Shown here: positions 33,690 to 40,710 of the stretch, one piece after another
How positions within the stretch are numbered: position 1 is the first letter of the stretch
Layout: every line of letters begins with the position of its first letter
From: Tannerella sp.
GTDB lineage: Bacteria; Bacteroidota; Bacteroidia; Bacteroidales; Tannerellaceae
Length of the DNA stretch: 40,710 nucleotides
Direction: 5' to 3'
NCBI GenBank assembly: GCA_031285685.1
Contig: JAITVS010000226.1
Location: 1-40,710 of the forward strand
The notes under the pieces: generated by a model
The model's input: only the letters and a program-made list of their open reading frames with translations
Database searches by the model: none
Told to the model about the DNA's origin: nothing
Made by a program: the position numbers and the translations under genes

Positions 33690-34976
33690 TCACAAATATC
33701 GTTTCATAAATTCAAGATAGATTTCCCAGTCAAGAGGAATCGTACCATGTCCGCCTTCATGCATGAAATATCCCAAAGTATGGTATATAGGTTGATCCGG
33801 AGGAGGAAGTTCGGTGACTCCAAGGTCATCCTTACCTAACAGCCGGTATACTTTGCCGGCTTCCACGGCAGCATAAAACTCACCTCTGGGATCCGACCAG
33901 TTGTCGGTAGTACCGGTTTGCAGTAACAATGGACGCGGTGCAATCAAAGCGACCAGCATGTGGGCGTCGACCGGAAGCTTGGTAACATCCTCTCCGTATT
34001 TACCATAGTTGGCTGCAAACTGATAAGGGTAACGGGTTGCTTCGGTAAGATGAGCCACCGTTTCTCCGAAATTGCGCCGGCTGATGGCTGCACCCCCTTC
34101 TCCCGAACAACTTGCTAATACCACGGCCACTCTCGGTTCACATGCACCCGCCCACATCACTGTTTTCCCCAAACGCGAAGCTCCGGTAATAGCAATCCGT
34201 TTCGCATTGATTGACGGATCTTTTTCAAAATAATCCATCACATTGCTCACGCCCCAGGCCCAGGCCGATATAGCCCCCCATTCGTTAGGTGCCGGTTCTT
34301 CCTGACCGGGTTTCAAATACAATCCGCGCACGCCGAGAGTAACTCCGCCGAGGAAATCAGGTTCAATATCCGTATAGTTCAATGTAGCAAAGCCAAACCC
34401 CTCCTTAAGAAACGCTTTTATATAATCGTTCATCCGCGAACCTGCACGTGGCCCGCCGGTTGCGATGGAGCGCGTTTTGGTACGTGCATCCCATACTGTA
34501 CCGGGTTTGATACCCGGATCATTCACCGTTGTGTTGTTGGCAGAAAAACTCAGGTTAAGCAACAACGGCACAGGGGCATTTGCTTCTTTGGGTATATAAA
34601 TCAATACATCCACTTTGGGGCCATCATCGTTTGGCGAAAAAAAGATGGTTACCTGTTTTCGGATAGCAGTCCCATCCAACCCCAGATCTTCCTCCACCGT
34701 GTAACGGAGTTTGGGTTTTCCGGCAGGCCATTTTCCATATTGATGTTCTTCAAAGAGACGGAGAATTTCCGGACGGCGTTTGTTATACCATTGCCTGGCT
34801 GTCGTTACTTTTTCCCCGTTTTGCAAAACCAGCAGGTCAGGAAGCGTCGCTTTGTAGTCGCCAACTTCCGATTCATTGTAATTGACGGGAATACCTGCTA
34901 TTATCGTGCGATCTTGCGCTTTCAACTGCATGGATACAAATAACAGACAGAAAATGAATAAATTGTTTTTCTTCAT
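33690..34976 (-). CDS. CE15-like glucuronoyl esterase
   Basis: 428 residues with a signal peptide (MKKNNLFIFCLLFVSMQLKA). The CE15 serine motif is ITGASRLGKTVMWAGA with nucleophile Ser 267, followed by SGEGGAAISRRNFGETVAHL, the acidic region in LLLQTGTTDNWSDP, and the His in MHEGGHGTIPLDWE near residue 404. Bacterial CE15 enzymes hydrolyse esters between (4-O-methyl)glucuronic acid and lignin or other alcohols; many database entries call them acetylxylan esterases. Probably periplasmic. It follows the SusD terminator and starts a run of four enzyme genes. No clear promoter box was found, so it may depend on read-through. Confidence 0.88.
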   Translation of the reverse strand: MKKNNLFIFCLLFVSMQLKAQDRTIIAGIPVNYNESEVGDYKATLPDLLVLQNGEKVTTARQWYNKRRPEILRLFEEHQYGKWPAGKPKLRYTVEEDLGLDGTAIRKQVTIFFSPNDDGPKVDVLIYIPKEANAPVPLLLNLSFSANNTTVNDPGIKPGTVWDARTKTRSIATGGPRAGSRMNDYIKAFLKEGFGFATLNYTDIEPDFLGGVTLGVRGLYLKPGQEEPAPNEWGAISAWAWGVSNVMDYFEKDPSINAKRIAITGASRLGKTVMWAGACEPRVAVVLASCSGEGGAAISRRNFGETVAHLTEATRYPYQFAANYGKYGEDVTKLPVDAHMLVALIAPRPLLLQTGTTDNWSDPRGEFYAAVEAGKVYRLLGKDDLGVTELPPPDQPIYHTLGYFMHEGGHGTIPLDWEIYLEFMKRYL

Positions 34977-35065
34977 TGGATTGATGTTTCAGATTTATAA
35001 ATGATGATCGGCTTTAATTTTTCAGAAATATCAGCATTTTTTATTTCAATAAAACATTTTTATCG

Positions 35066-35101
35066 AAAAAAAATGGCAGAACAACGCCTGGCTGTCCTGC
35101 C
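35066..35101 (-). terminator. Intrinsic terminator after susD
   Basis: On the minus strand GGCAG pairs with CTGCC (with further inner pairs), followed by A and a run of eight T. It lies 18 bases after the SusD stop and would separate transport from enzyme expression, fully or in part. Confidence 0.8.
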
Positions 35102-35118
35102 AACTACTCACATTTCAA

Positions 35119-36678
35119 TTAATAACCTGGGTTTTGAGTAAGTTTCTTGGGATTTAGTTGTACCTGCGCATACGGTAAAGGATAAATCAGTTCATAATCA
35201 CTAACAGTAGCCGGAACTGTGATACTCCCATACTGATAAGTAGCAAGTACCTGAGGCAAAAAACTTACGCTTGCCGCACCGCGACTATAAAAGGCGTTCA
35301 TGACCTCCTGGGCGCGACCTGTACGTATCAGGTCAAACCAACGATGTCCCTCCATATTCAATTCCAACTGACGCTCGTCCTCAATCGCTTTAGCCACATC
35401 AGCTTTAACAGGATTGATATCCGTCTCAAGTCCGGCACGATCACGGATTCGTTTAACCTGAGTGATAGCGCCGGCAGCGTCACCGGTTTCGTTCAGGCAT
35501 TCCGCATATTTAAGAATAACATCGGCATAGCGACTAATGATAGTAGGAGATCCGCTTTCAGGCCCATTTCCCGATCTGCCGTCGGCAATATTACGATAAT
35601 CAAAATATTTAAGCGTCTGAGGAATGACAACACTCGGATATTTCTCATCCTCGTATTGTGTATCATGAAGGCCTGTATATATAACGGAACGTCTGAGATC
35701 GTCCGCTGTAAATTTGGCTTCAAGCTCCGTAGTCATCATCAGTATATTTACCCCATAAATCAAACTGTTCGTATATCCGGGAGGATTGATCGGAATACCC
35801 TGCACATTGGCTAAAGATGCACGCATCATATAATTCGACATCGACGGAGTTTGTGCATAGGCATAACGTATAGCGAAAATAATTTCTCTGTTATTTACGT
35901 TTTCAGCGCTGAAGATCGATTTATAATTCACTCCTTCTATCAGACCGAGATTAGAACCTTCTTTTGCTATGATGGACTCATAAAGCGTTTTAGCTTCGGC
36001 AAATTTCCCGCGTGTAAGGTAAACGTCAGCAAGAATTGCCTGAGCGGCAGTCGAAGTCGCTCTGCCTATTTCAGTCTGGGAAGTGTAAGATACCGGCAAC
36101 TTAGAGACAGCATCGGTGAGATCTTCGGTTATTTGCTTATAAATCTCATCGACACCGGTCCTACCATAATCAAACACGGCCATCGGTTGAGCAATGTCGC
36201 TCAACACAAGCGGAACATCCCCGAAAACACGCACCAAAACATAATAGGTGTATCCGCGCAGGAATTTTGCCTCCCCCACAAACTGATTGAACTCAGGCGC
36301 TGAGGGAAACTTATCATTCATATTATCAATCACCAGGTTGCATCTGTTAATAATCTGGTAACCGGAAGCCCATAAATTAGCAATCACTCCGTTACTGGAC
36401 TGAACACTCGATTCATGAAGCGAAATATGATCATTCGAATTGTTTAGTTTGAAGTCGTAAGCATTATCGGTAGGCAGGTCACCGATATATACGATACCAT
36501 TACCGAAATTATCCCTCATACCTCCGTATGCAGAATAAAGTACAGTTTGAACCTCGCCTACTGTACGACAATAATTGTCAAAAGTCGCCGAATCGGTCGG
36601 AAATTTTTCAAAGAAATCGCTACTGCATGAGAAAAACAGTATTAATCCCGAAGCTAACGATAGAATATATCTTTTCAT
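35119..36678 (-). CDS. susD: SusD/RagB family glycan-binding lipoprotein
   Basis: 519 residues, typical length. Lipobox FFSC with Cys 18. The early segment EKFPTDSATFDNYCRT, the TPR-like helices with AKFLRGYTYYVLVRVFGDVPL, and the C-terminal ELNMEGHRWFDLIRTGRAQE and YPLPYAQVQLNP are standard SusD features. It is a surface lipoprotein that caps the SusC barrel and binds the glycan. Its gene follows susC after 133 bases that contain a hairpin and a GTTTCATAT half-site, and is followed by a strong terminator. The glycan is predicted from the enzymes to contain rhamnose. Confidence 0.93.
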   Translation of the reverse strand: MKRYILSLASGLILFFSCSSDFFEKFPTDSATFDNYCRTVGEVQTVLYSAYGGMRDNFGNGIVYIGDLPTDNAYDFKLNNSNDHISLHESSVQSSNGVIANLWASGYQIINRCNLVIDNMNDKFPSAPEFNQFVGEAKFLRGYTYYVLVRVFGDVPLVLSDIAQPMAVFDYGRTGVDEIYKQITEDLTDAVSKLPVSYTSQTEIGRATSTAAQAILADVYLTRGKFAEAKTLYESIIAKEGSNLGLIEGVNYKSIFSAENVNNREIIFAIRYAYAQTPSMSNYMMRASLANVQGIPINPPGYTNSLIYGVNILMMTTELEAKFTADDLRRSVIYTGLHDTQYEDEKYPSVVIPQTLKYFDYRNIADGRSGNGPESGSPTIISRYADVILKYAECLNETGDAAGAITQVKRIRDRAGLETDINPVKADVAKAIEDERQLELNMEGHRWFDLIRTGRAQEVMNAFYSRGAASVSFLPQVLATYQYGSITVPATVSDYELIYPLPYAQVQLNPKKLTQNPGY

Positions 36679-36732
36679 ATCTACAAAATTTATTTTTTAA
36701 CACTAAGGTAATATAGAACTCGCTCTTTTGTT

Positions 36733-36749
36733 TATCGCCAAAGGCGATA
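36733..36749 (-). other. Hairpin in the susC-susD intergenic gap
   Basis: TATCGCC, loop AAA, GGCGATA: seven perfect pairs. No U tract follows, so it may affect mRNA processing or relative expression of the two genes and not terminate. Confidence 0.5.
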
Positions 36750-36811
36750 CATTTATAAAGCTCGTTTCATATCTATAATATTTTTTATGATTAAACTTTA
36801 TTGTCTACAGA

Positions 36812-39800
36812 TCAGAAGGTGAGATTCAGACCGAAAGTTATGACCCTTGGGATCGGATAGTTACCTCCACCGGAACCACCCGTAGAACCTCCCATACCGC
36901 CGTCTTCGATTGAATAGCCGGGATATTCGTCAAACGACCACAGGTTTTGCGCATTTACATTAACCCGCAGCCCCTTTACGCCTATTTTTTTAGCAAATGA
37001 TTGAGGAATGGTGTATCCCAAAGCGATATTACGGATCTTCAGGTAATTGGACTTGAACAGATAACGATCCGAGTTGGCCAGGTATGTACCTACATTACCC
37101 GAACCGGCGACCTGTGACTTTCCGTCACCGACAGTGATAACTTCTCCGGTATTAAAATCCATACGCCAACGGTTGCGCGAATAGATAGCTGCCGCATTTT
37201 CCATGTGGCGGTTGAGACCATACGAAGCGGCACTCCAGTATATTAATCCGCCGTACTGACCATCGAGCACAAACGAAAAGTCGAAATTCTTATATGACAT
37301 ACGGCTGGTGAATCCCGCATTAAATTTAGGCATATTATTACCCTTAAATTCCATATCATCGGTCGTTATTTTACCGTCGGGTACGCCTTCGGGACCTGAA
37401 ACATCCTTAAAGCGCAGGTCACCGAGACCTTGCACATTATATTTAGGAAGTGTCTGTACCTCTTCCAGTGTATTGAATGTGCCGACAATGGTATAAAGGT
37501 GCATATCGCCAAGCGCACGGCCTACATAGTTACGAACCATGCCCGTTGCAGAACCGTAGTAATCGTTACCCGTAGCCAATGACAACAGTTTGTTGCGGTT
37601 GAACGAAATATTAAAGCCCGCCGTCCACTTGAAATCCTTATCGATTATCGGCGAACTGATCTGAATTTCAACTCCGCGGTTACGGATTTCTCCGGCATTC
37701 ATCGTTACGCTGCTGGTTTTACCGTTCAGATTGGGAATCGAAACAGAAAGTACAGCATCGCTCAGACGTGTATAATAATCTACATTGACGGATAGTCTGT
37801 TAAACAATCCCAAATCGACCCCCATATCGAACTGGGTGTTTTTCTCCCAACTAAGGAGAGGATTCGAGTATCCTCCCGGAAAATATCCCGTCACGGAATT
37901 GACAGCATTACCACTACCGAAAGCATAATTTACTGTCGACATCGCAGATGTCCATGCATAGTTTCCGCCGATACGGTCATTACCCGTTACACCATAGCTG
38001 GCTCTCACCTTCGCGACCGTCAGCCATTTCAGATCTTTCATCCACGGCTCTTCCGATATATTATAACCCACTGAAGTCGACCAGAAGATGCCAGCACGTT
38101 TATCGGGACCAAACTTACTTGAGCGATCCTGGCGTATTGACGCTGATAACAGGTATTTACTCTTATAGTCGTAGTTGATACGTCCTACAATAGCATCCGA
38201 AACATATTCCGTATTATCAGATCCGCCATTCCACAAATAGGCGCCCGTGACGTTACGGATAAGATCATTGCCGAATGCTACCGGATACGAAGCGTCGGTA
38301 CGGGTAGTCTGTCTCACTTCATAATCGCTTTGATATGTTACGTCATATGCAAAAAGAGCAGTCAGGTTATGAATATCATTGAATACGTGGTTATAAGTTA
38401 TTGTATTTGACCAGTACCAGTCATAACCGAATGCCGACTGACGGGATGCATCTATCGCATCCATCCGCGGAGTAGATTTGTTCCCCATACGTGAAGGACC
38501 GGGAGAAGATGACGAACGATAGAATTCACGTTTGCCGTTGCTTGTCGAAAAATTAAATTCGGACTTGGCAACAAGCCCTTTAATTGGTCTAACATTTATA
38601 AATCCTTGCGATATTGTTCTGAAGGTTGTGTAATCATCATTAATTTCGCGCACTTTGCTGAGAGGATTGGTTAACTCCGAGTTAAAATCCGTTGCGGACG
38701 TATGCTGTTGTATCTGAAAATAATCTCCGTTGGGCATATAGGGGCCATAAAGAGGCATATAGGTAAGGACTTCTGATATCGTCCCTGCAGTGACACCCGT
38801 ATTTCCTCCGGTTGTCGTCTGGCGGCGCTGTGATGTCCAGGTTGGCGTTATATTCGCCCCTACCGTTACATATTTGCTCAATTCAGCATCGATCTGAAGC
38901 CTTGCGCCAATCCGTTTATTGTATGAATTGAGGACGATACCCTGTTGGTCGGAGTAGTTCAGTGACAAGGAGTAATTGACCTTATCGGAAGCCCCACGCG
39001 CTGAAACTTCATAACGTTGTGTCGGAGCTGTCCGGAAATACTCTTTTTGCCAGTCTGTTTCCTTCCACTGGCTCGGGTCGTCAAGAAGCGGTAATTCGGG
39101 CATCCCTCTGAATGCACGTGCATCTTTGACCATCTGTGCGAATTCAGATGCATTCAATACATCAATATATCTTTGAGGTTGCTGGAATCCGGCTGTAGCA
39201 TTGAAATTGATTACCGGATAGCTTCCTTTAGAACCTTTTTTGGTTGTCACCAGAATAACACCGTTACCGGCACGCGAACCGTAAATAGCAGCTGAGGCGG
39301 CATCTTTCAAAACCTGAATACTCTCTATACTCTCAGCCGAAAGGTTTGCAAATACCTGTGCGTTATTAGTCGGATAACCGTCAATTACGAATAGCGGTTC
39401 ACTCGATGCCGTCAATGAACCGGTTCCGCGAATACGCATTGACGGGGCAGATCCCGGCTGACCGTCATTTTGTACAAGATAAAGGCCTGTCATCTGTCCG
39501 TAGAGAGCCTCTCCGAGAGTTCCTACAGGCATCTCCTTAACTTTATCGGCGTTGATCGAAGAAATGGCTGTCGTTACTGAGCGTTTCGGTAGTGAACCAT
39601 ATCCGATCACCACGACTTCGTCAATTTTAAGGATGTCTTCCTCCAGCGTGACATTGAGTATCGTCTGGTCACCCACGACAAACTCACTGGCGACAAATCC
39701 AACATATGAAAACGCCAATACTGCGTTTTTATCAGGTACGGTAATTGTGTATTTACCATCCATATCTGTAATAACACCAAGAGTAGTGCCCTTTACGGTC

Positions 39801-40282
39801 ACATTTACTCCAGGTAAGGATATGCCTTCAGCATCTATTACAGTACCGGTAATAGTCAATGTTTGCTGAGAAACAACCGCCGGCATTTCCGATAATTTAT
39901 TTCCTTCTGCAGATAAAACAATATGTGTACCTTCCATTACATATTTTACCTGCGAATCCGAAAATATATCCTTTAGCAATTGGCTTACCGGCATGTTTTT
40001 CACATTTACGGACACGCGTTCGGCCACATTAATCTGATTACCATTATAAAGAAACAGGTAATCGGTCTGATTTTCTATTTCATTCAACAGTGATTCCAGG
40101 GGTACATTATGCTGCCTGATAGTAACCCTGGCATTTTGTGAATATGTATTTTCTGCTAACATTGCAATGGTACAGAAAAAAAGCAAAAATAAACTGATTT
40201 TCATAACCCTGAATATGCTTAAAATGTGTTCATATTGTGACATTTTCATGCCACAAGGTATTGACAAATAAAAATTATTCAT
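36812..40282 (-). CDS. susC: SusC/RagA TonB-dependent transporter with STN signalling domain
   Basis: 1156 residues. A signal anchor (about 27-48) lies behind a short leader; the first ATG is kept, as such leaders are common in the family, but ATG at 40249 or 40204 is possible. An STN domain (about 52-123) follows, then a carboxypeptidase-like domain (143-214), a TonB-box region KIDEVVVIGYG (219-229), the plug with SAAIYGSRAGNGVILVTTKK, and a 22-strand barrel ending in a Phe (FGLNLTF). It imports the glycan fragment across the outer membrane with TonB energy. The STN domain marks it as a transducer that talks to the FecR-like anti-sigma factor encoded just upstream, so the locus probably responds through an ECF sigma factor. 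Confidence 0.93.
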   Translation of the reverse strand: MNNFYLSIPCGMKMSQYEHILSIFRVMKISLFLLFFCTIAMLAENTYSQNARVTIRQHNVPLESLLNEIENQTDYLFLYNGNQINVAERVSVNVKNMPVSQLLKDIFSDSQVKYVMEGTHIVLSAEGNKLSEMPAVVSQQTLTITGTVIDAEGISLPGVNVTVKGTTLGVITDMDGKYTITVPDKNAVLAFSYVGFVASEFVVGDQTILNVTLEEDILKIDEVVVIGYGSLPKRSVTTAISSINADKVKEMPVGTLGEALYGQMTGLYLVQNDGQPGSAPSMRIRGTGSLTASSEPLFVIDGYPTNNAQVFANLSAESIESIQVLKDAASAAIYGSRAGNGVILVTTKKGSKGSYPVINFNATAGFQQPQRYIDVLNASEFAQMVKDARAFRGMPELPLLDDPSQWKETDWQKEYFRTAPTQRYEVSARGASDKVNYSLSLNYSDQQGIVLNSYNKRIGARLQIDAELSKYVTVGANITPTWTSQRRQTTTGGNTGVTAGTISEVLTYMPLYGPYMPNGDYFQIQQHTSATDFNSELTNPLSKVREINDDYTTFRTISQGFINVRPIKGLVAKSEFNFSTSNGKREFYRSSSSPGPSRMGNKSTPRMDAIDASRQSAFGYDWYWSNTITYNHVFNDIHNLTALFAYDVTYQSDYEVRQTTRTDASYPVAFGNDLIRNVTGAYLWNGGSDNTEYVSDAIVGRINYDYKSKYLLSASIRQDRSSKFGPDKRAGIFWSTSVGYNISEEPWMKDLKWLTVAKVRASYGVTGNDRIGGNYAWTSAMSTVNYAFGSGNAVNSVTGYFPGGYSNPLLSWEKNTQFDMGVDLGLFNRLSVNVDYYTRLSDAVLSVSIPNLNGKTSSVTMNAGEIRNRGVEIQISSPIIDKDFKWTAGFNISFNRNKLLSLATGNDYYGSATGMVRNYVGRALGDMHLYTIVGTFNTLEEVQTLPKYNVQGLGDLRFKDVSGPEGVPDGKITTDDMEFKGNNMPKFNAGFTSRMSYKNFDFSFVLDGQYGGLIYWSAASYGLNRHMENAAAIYSRNRWRMDFNTGEVITVGDGKSQVAGSGNVGTYLANSDRYLFKSNYLKIRNIALGYTIPQSFAKKIGVKGLRVNVNAQNLWSFDEYPGYSIEDGGMGGSTGGSGGGNYPIPRVITFGLNLTF

Positions 40283-40330
40283 ATCTTTGTCTTTTAATTA
40301 ATACGGTTAAAAAATTGTGTTAATTCTCAT

Positions 40331-40362
40331 GCGCCGGCCAGAGGTCGAATACTTGCCGGCGC
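40331..40362. other. GC-rich stem-loop between fecR-like gene and susC
   Basis: GCGCCGGC pairs perfectly with GCCGGCGC across a 16-base loop. On the minus strand no T tract follows; on the plus strand TTTTGTGTTTT does. In the fecR-susC transcript it could slow or stabilise the message, or lie in the susC leader. Confidence 0.6.
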
Positions 40363-40430
40363 TTTTGTGTTTTACATGGATTATCGGCTCATCATAGGCA
40401 TTAAGTTTTAAATGGGTTAATACTATTTTT

Positions 40431-40710
40431 TCATTTTATATAGATAATGTGATTTTCTTCGTTACGTTCATAGCCAAAACTCAAATCCCGCTGCAGCACC
40501 CGTAACGCATAATCAATACCATCCGAATGACGGAACTTTCCGGTTGGAGCGTAATTTTTCACATGGTTATTTTGTATAATGATTTTGATCCCGTAACATT
40601 TTTCAAATTTTGTCATCAGATCGGTAAACGGCATGTTTTTAAAACAGATCAGCCCCTCGTGCCAACGATAATGGTCAAAATCGGTAATAACATCGGTTAC
40701 CAGCCGGCCT
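40431..40710 (-). CDS. FecR-family anti-sigma factor, C-terminal end (5' part cut by window)
   Basis: About 92 residues are visible, read through the window edge: GRLVTDVITDFDHYRWHEGL and ICFKNMPFTDLMTKFEKCYG, then the end RNEENHIIYIK. This is the DUF4974 domain at the C-terminus of Bacteroidetes FecR proteins, which sit in the inner membrane, hold an ECF sigma factor inside and sense the STN domain of the transporter outside. susC begins about 150 bases downstream in the same direction, the usual order sigma-fecR-susC-susD. The sigma factor gene should lie just beyond the window. An ATG at 40634 is internal. Confidence 0.88.
   Translation of the reverse strand, partial: GRLVTDVITDFDHYRWHEGLICFKNMPFTDLMTKFEKCYGIKIIIQNNHVKNYAPTGKFRHSDGIDYALRVLQRDLSFGYERNEENHIIYIK

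Noticed and set aside
1-40710. CRISPR arrays, tRNA or rRNA genes, insertion sequences
   Set aside because: No regularly spaced repeats, no TTCGAnTCC arm with a cloverleaf, and no transposase-like frame were seen on either strand.

Overview
The window looks like chromosomal DNA of a Bacteroidales member. It carries a SusC/SusD pair with a FecR-type regulator, GH78 and GH92 glycosidases, a DUF5606 protein, Tat-exported Gfo/Idh/MocA oxidoreductases, and many promoters with the Bacteroidetes -7 box TAnnTTTG (sometimes with TTTG 19-21 bases upstream). The genus cannot be fixed from sequence alone. No tRNA, rRNA, insertion sequence or CRISPR array was seen.

Layout. 1-1466 (-): a truncated Eco57I/TaqI-type N6-adenine methylase relative that keeps its AdoMet motif but has lost the catalytic NPPY motif. 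1696-4257 (+): a DUF362 protein and a NapH-NapG-like iron-sulfur fusion. 4466-6931: an orphan lipoprotein (+), then a lipoprotein and an outer-membrane protein (-). 7092-8714 (-): a DUF5606 protein with a histone-like tail, then a zeta-toxin-like kinase overlapping a 52-residue protein, each unit with its own promoter and terminator. 8820-10234 (-): hemW and a small membrane protein. 10330-12633 (-): a small membrane protein, an ApbE-like flavin transferase and a Tat lipoprotein oxidoreductase, tightly packed. 12812-13369 (+): a DUF218/SanA-like protein. 13476-16034 (-): a secreted C1 peptidase, a one-helix membrane protein and endonuclease IV. 16165-16956 (+): proC.

17073-19879 (+) is an outer-membrane beta-barrel gene split by a one-base shift in a run of seven A. 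19924-21794 (-) is a GH92 alpha-mannosidase pseudogene with an internal deletion. 22131-24608 (+) pairs a Tat-exported oxidoreductase with a DUF1080 lipoprotein, a likely periplasmic 3-keto-glycoside module. 24710-25930 (+) is an M16 peptidase.

25943-40710 (-) is a polysaccharide utilization locus. In transcription order it reads: FecR end (cut by the window), SusC with an STN signalling domain, SusD, a terminator, a CE15-like glucuronoyl esterase, a large GH78, a short GH78, and a two-domain esterase-like protein whose second domain has Thr in place of the nucleophilic Ser. Together these suggest uptake and breakdown of a rhamnose- and uronic-acid-containing plant glycan, switched on through an ECF sigma/anti-sigma relay. 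The enzyme part looks richer in G+C than the housekeeping genes beside it.
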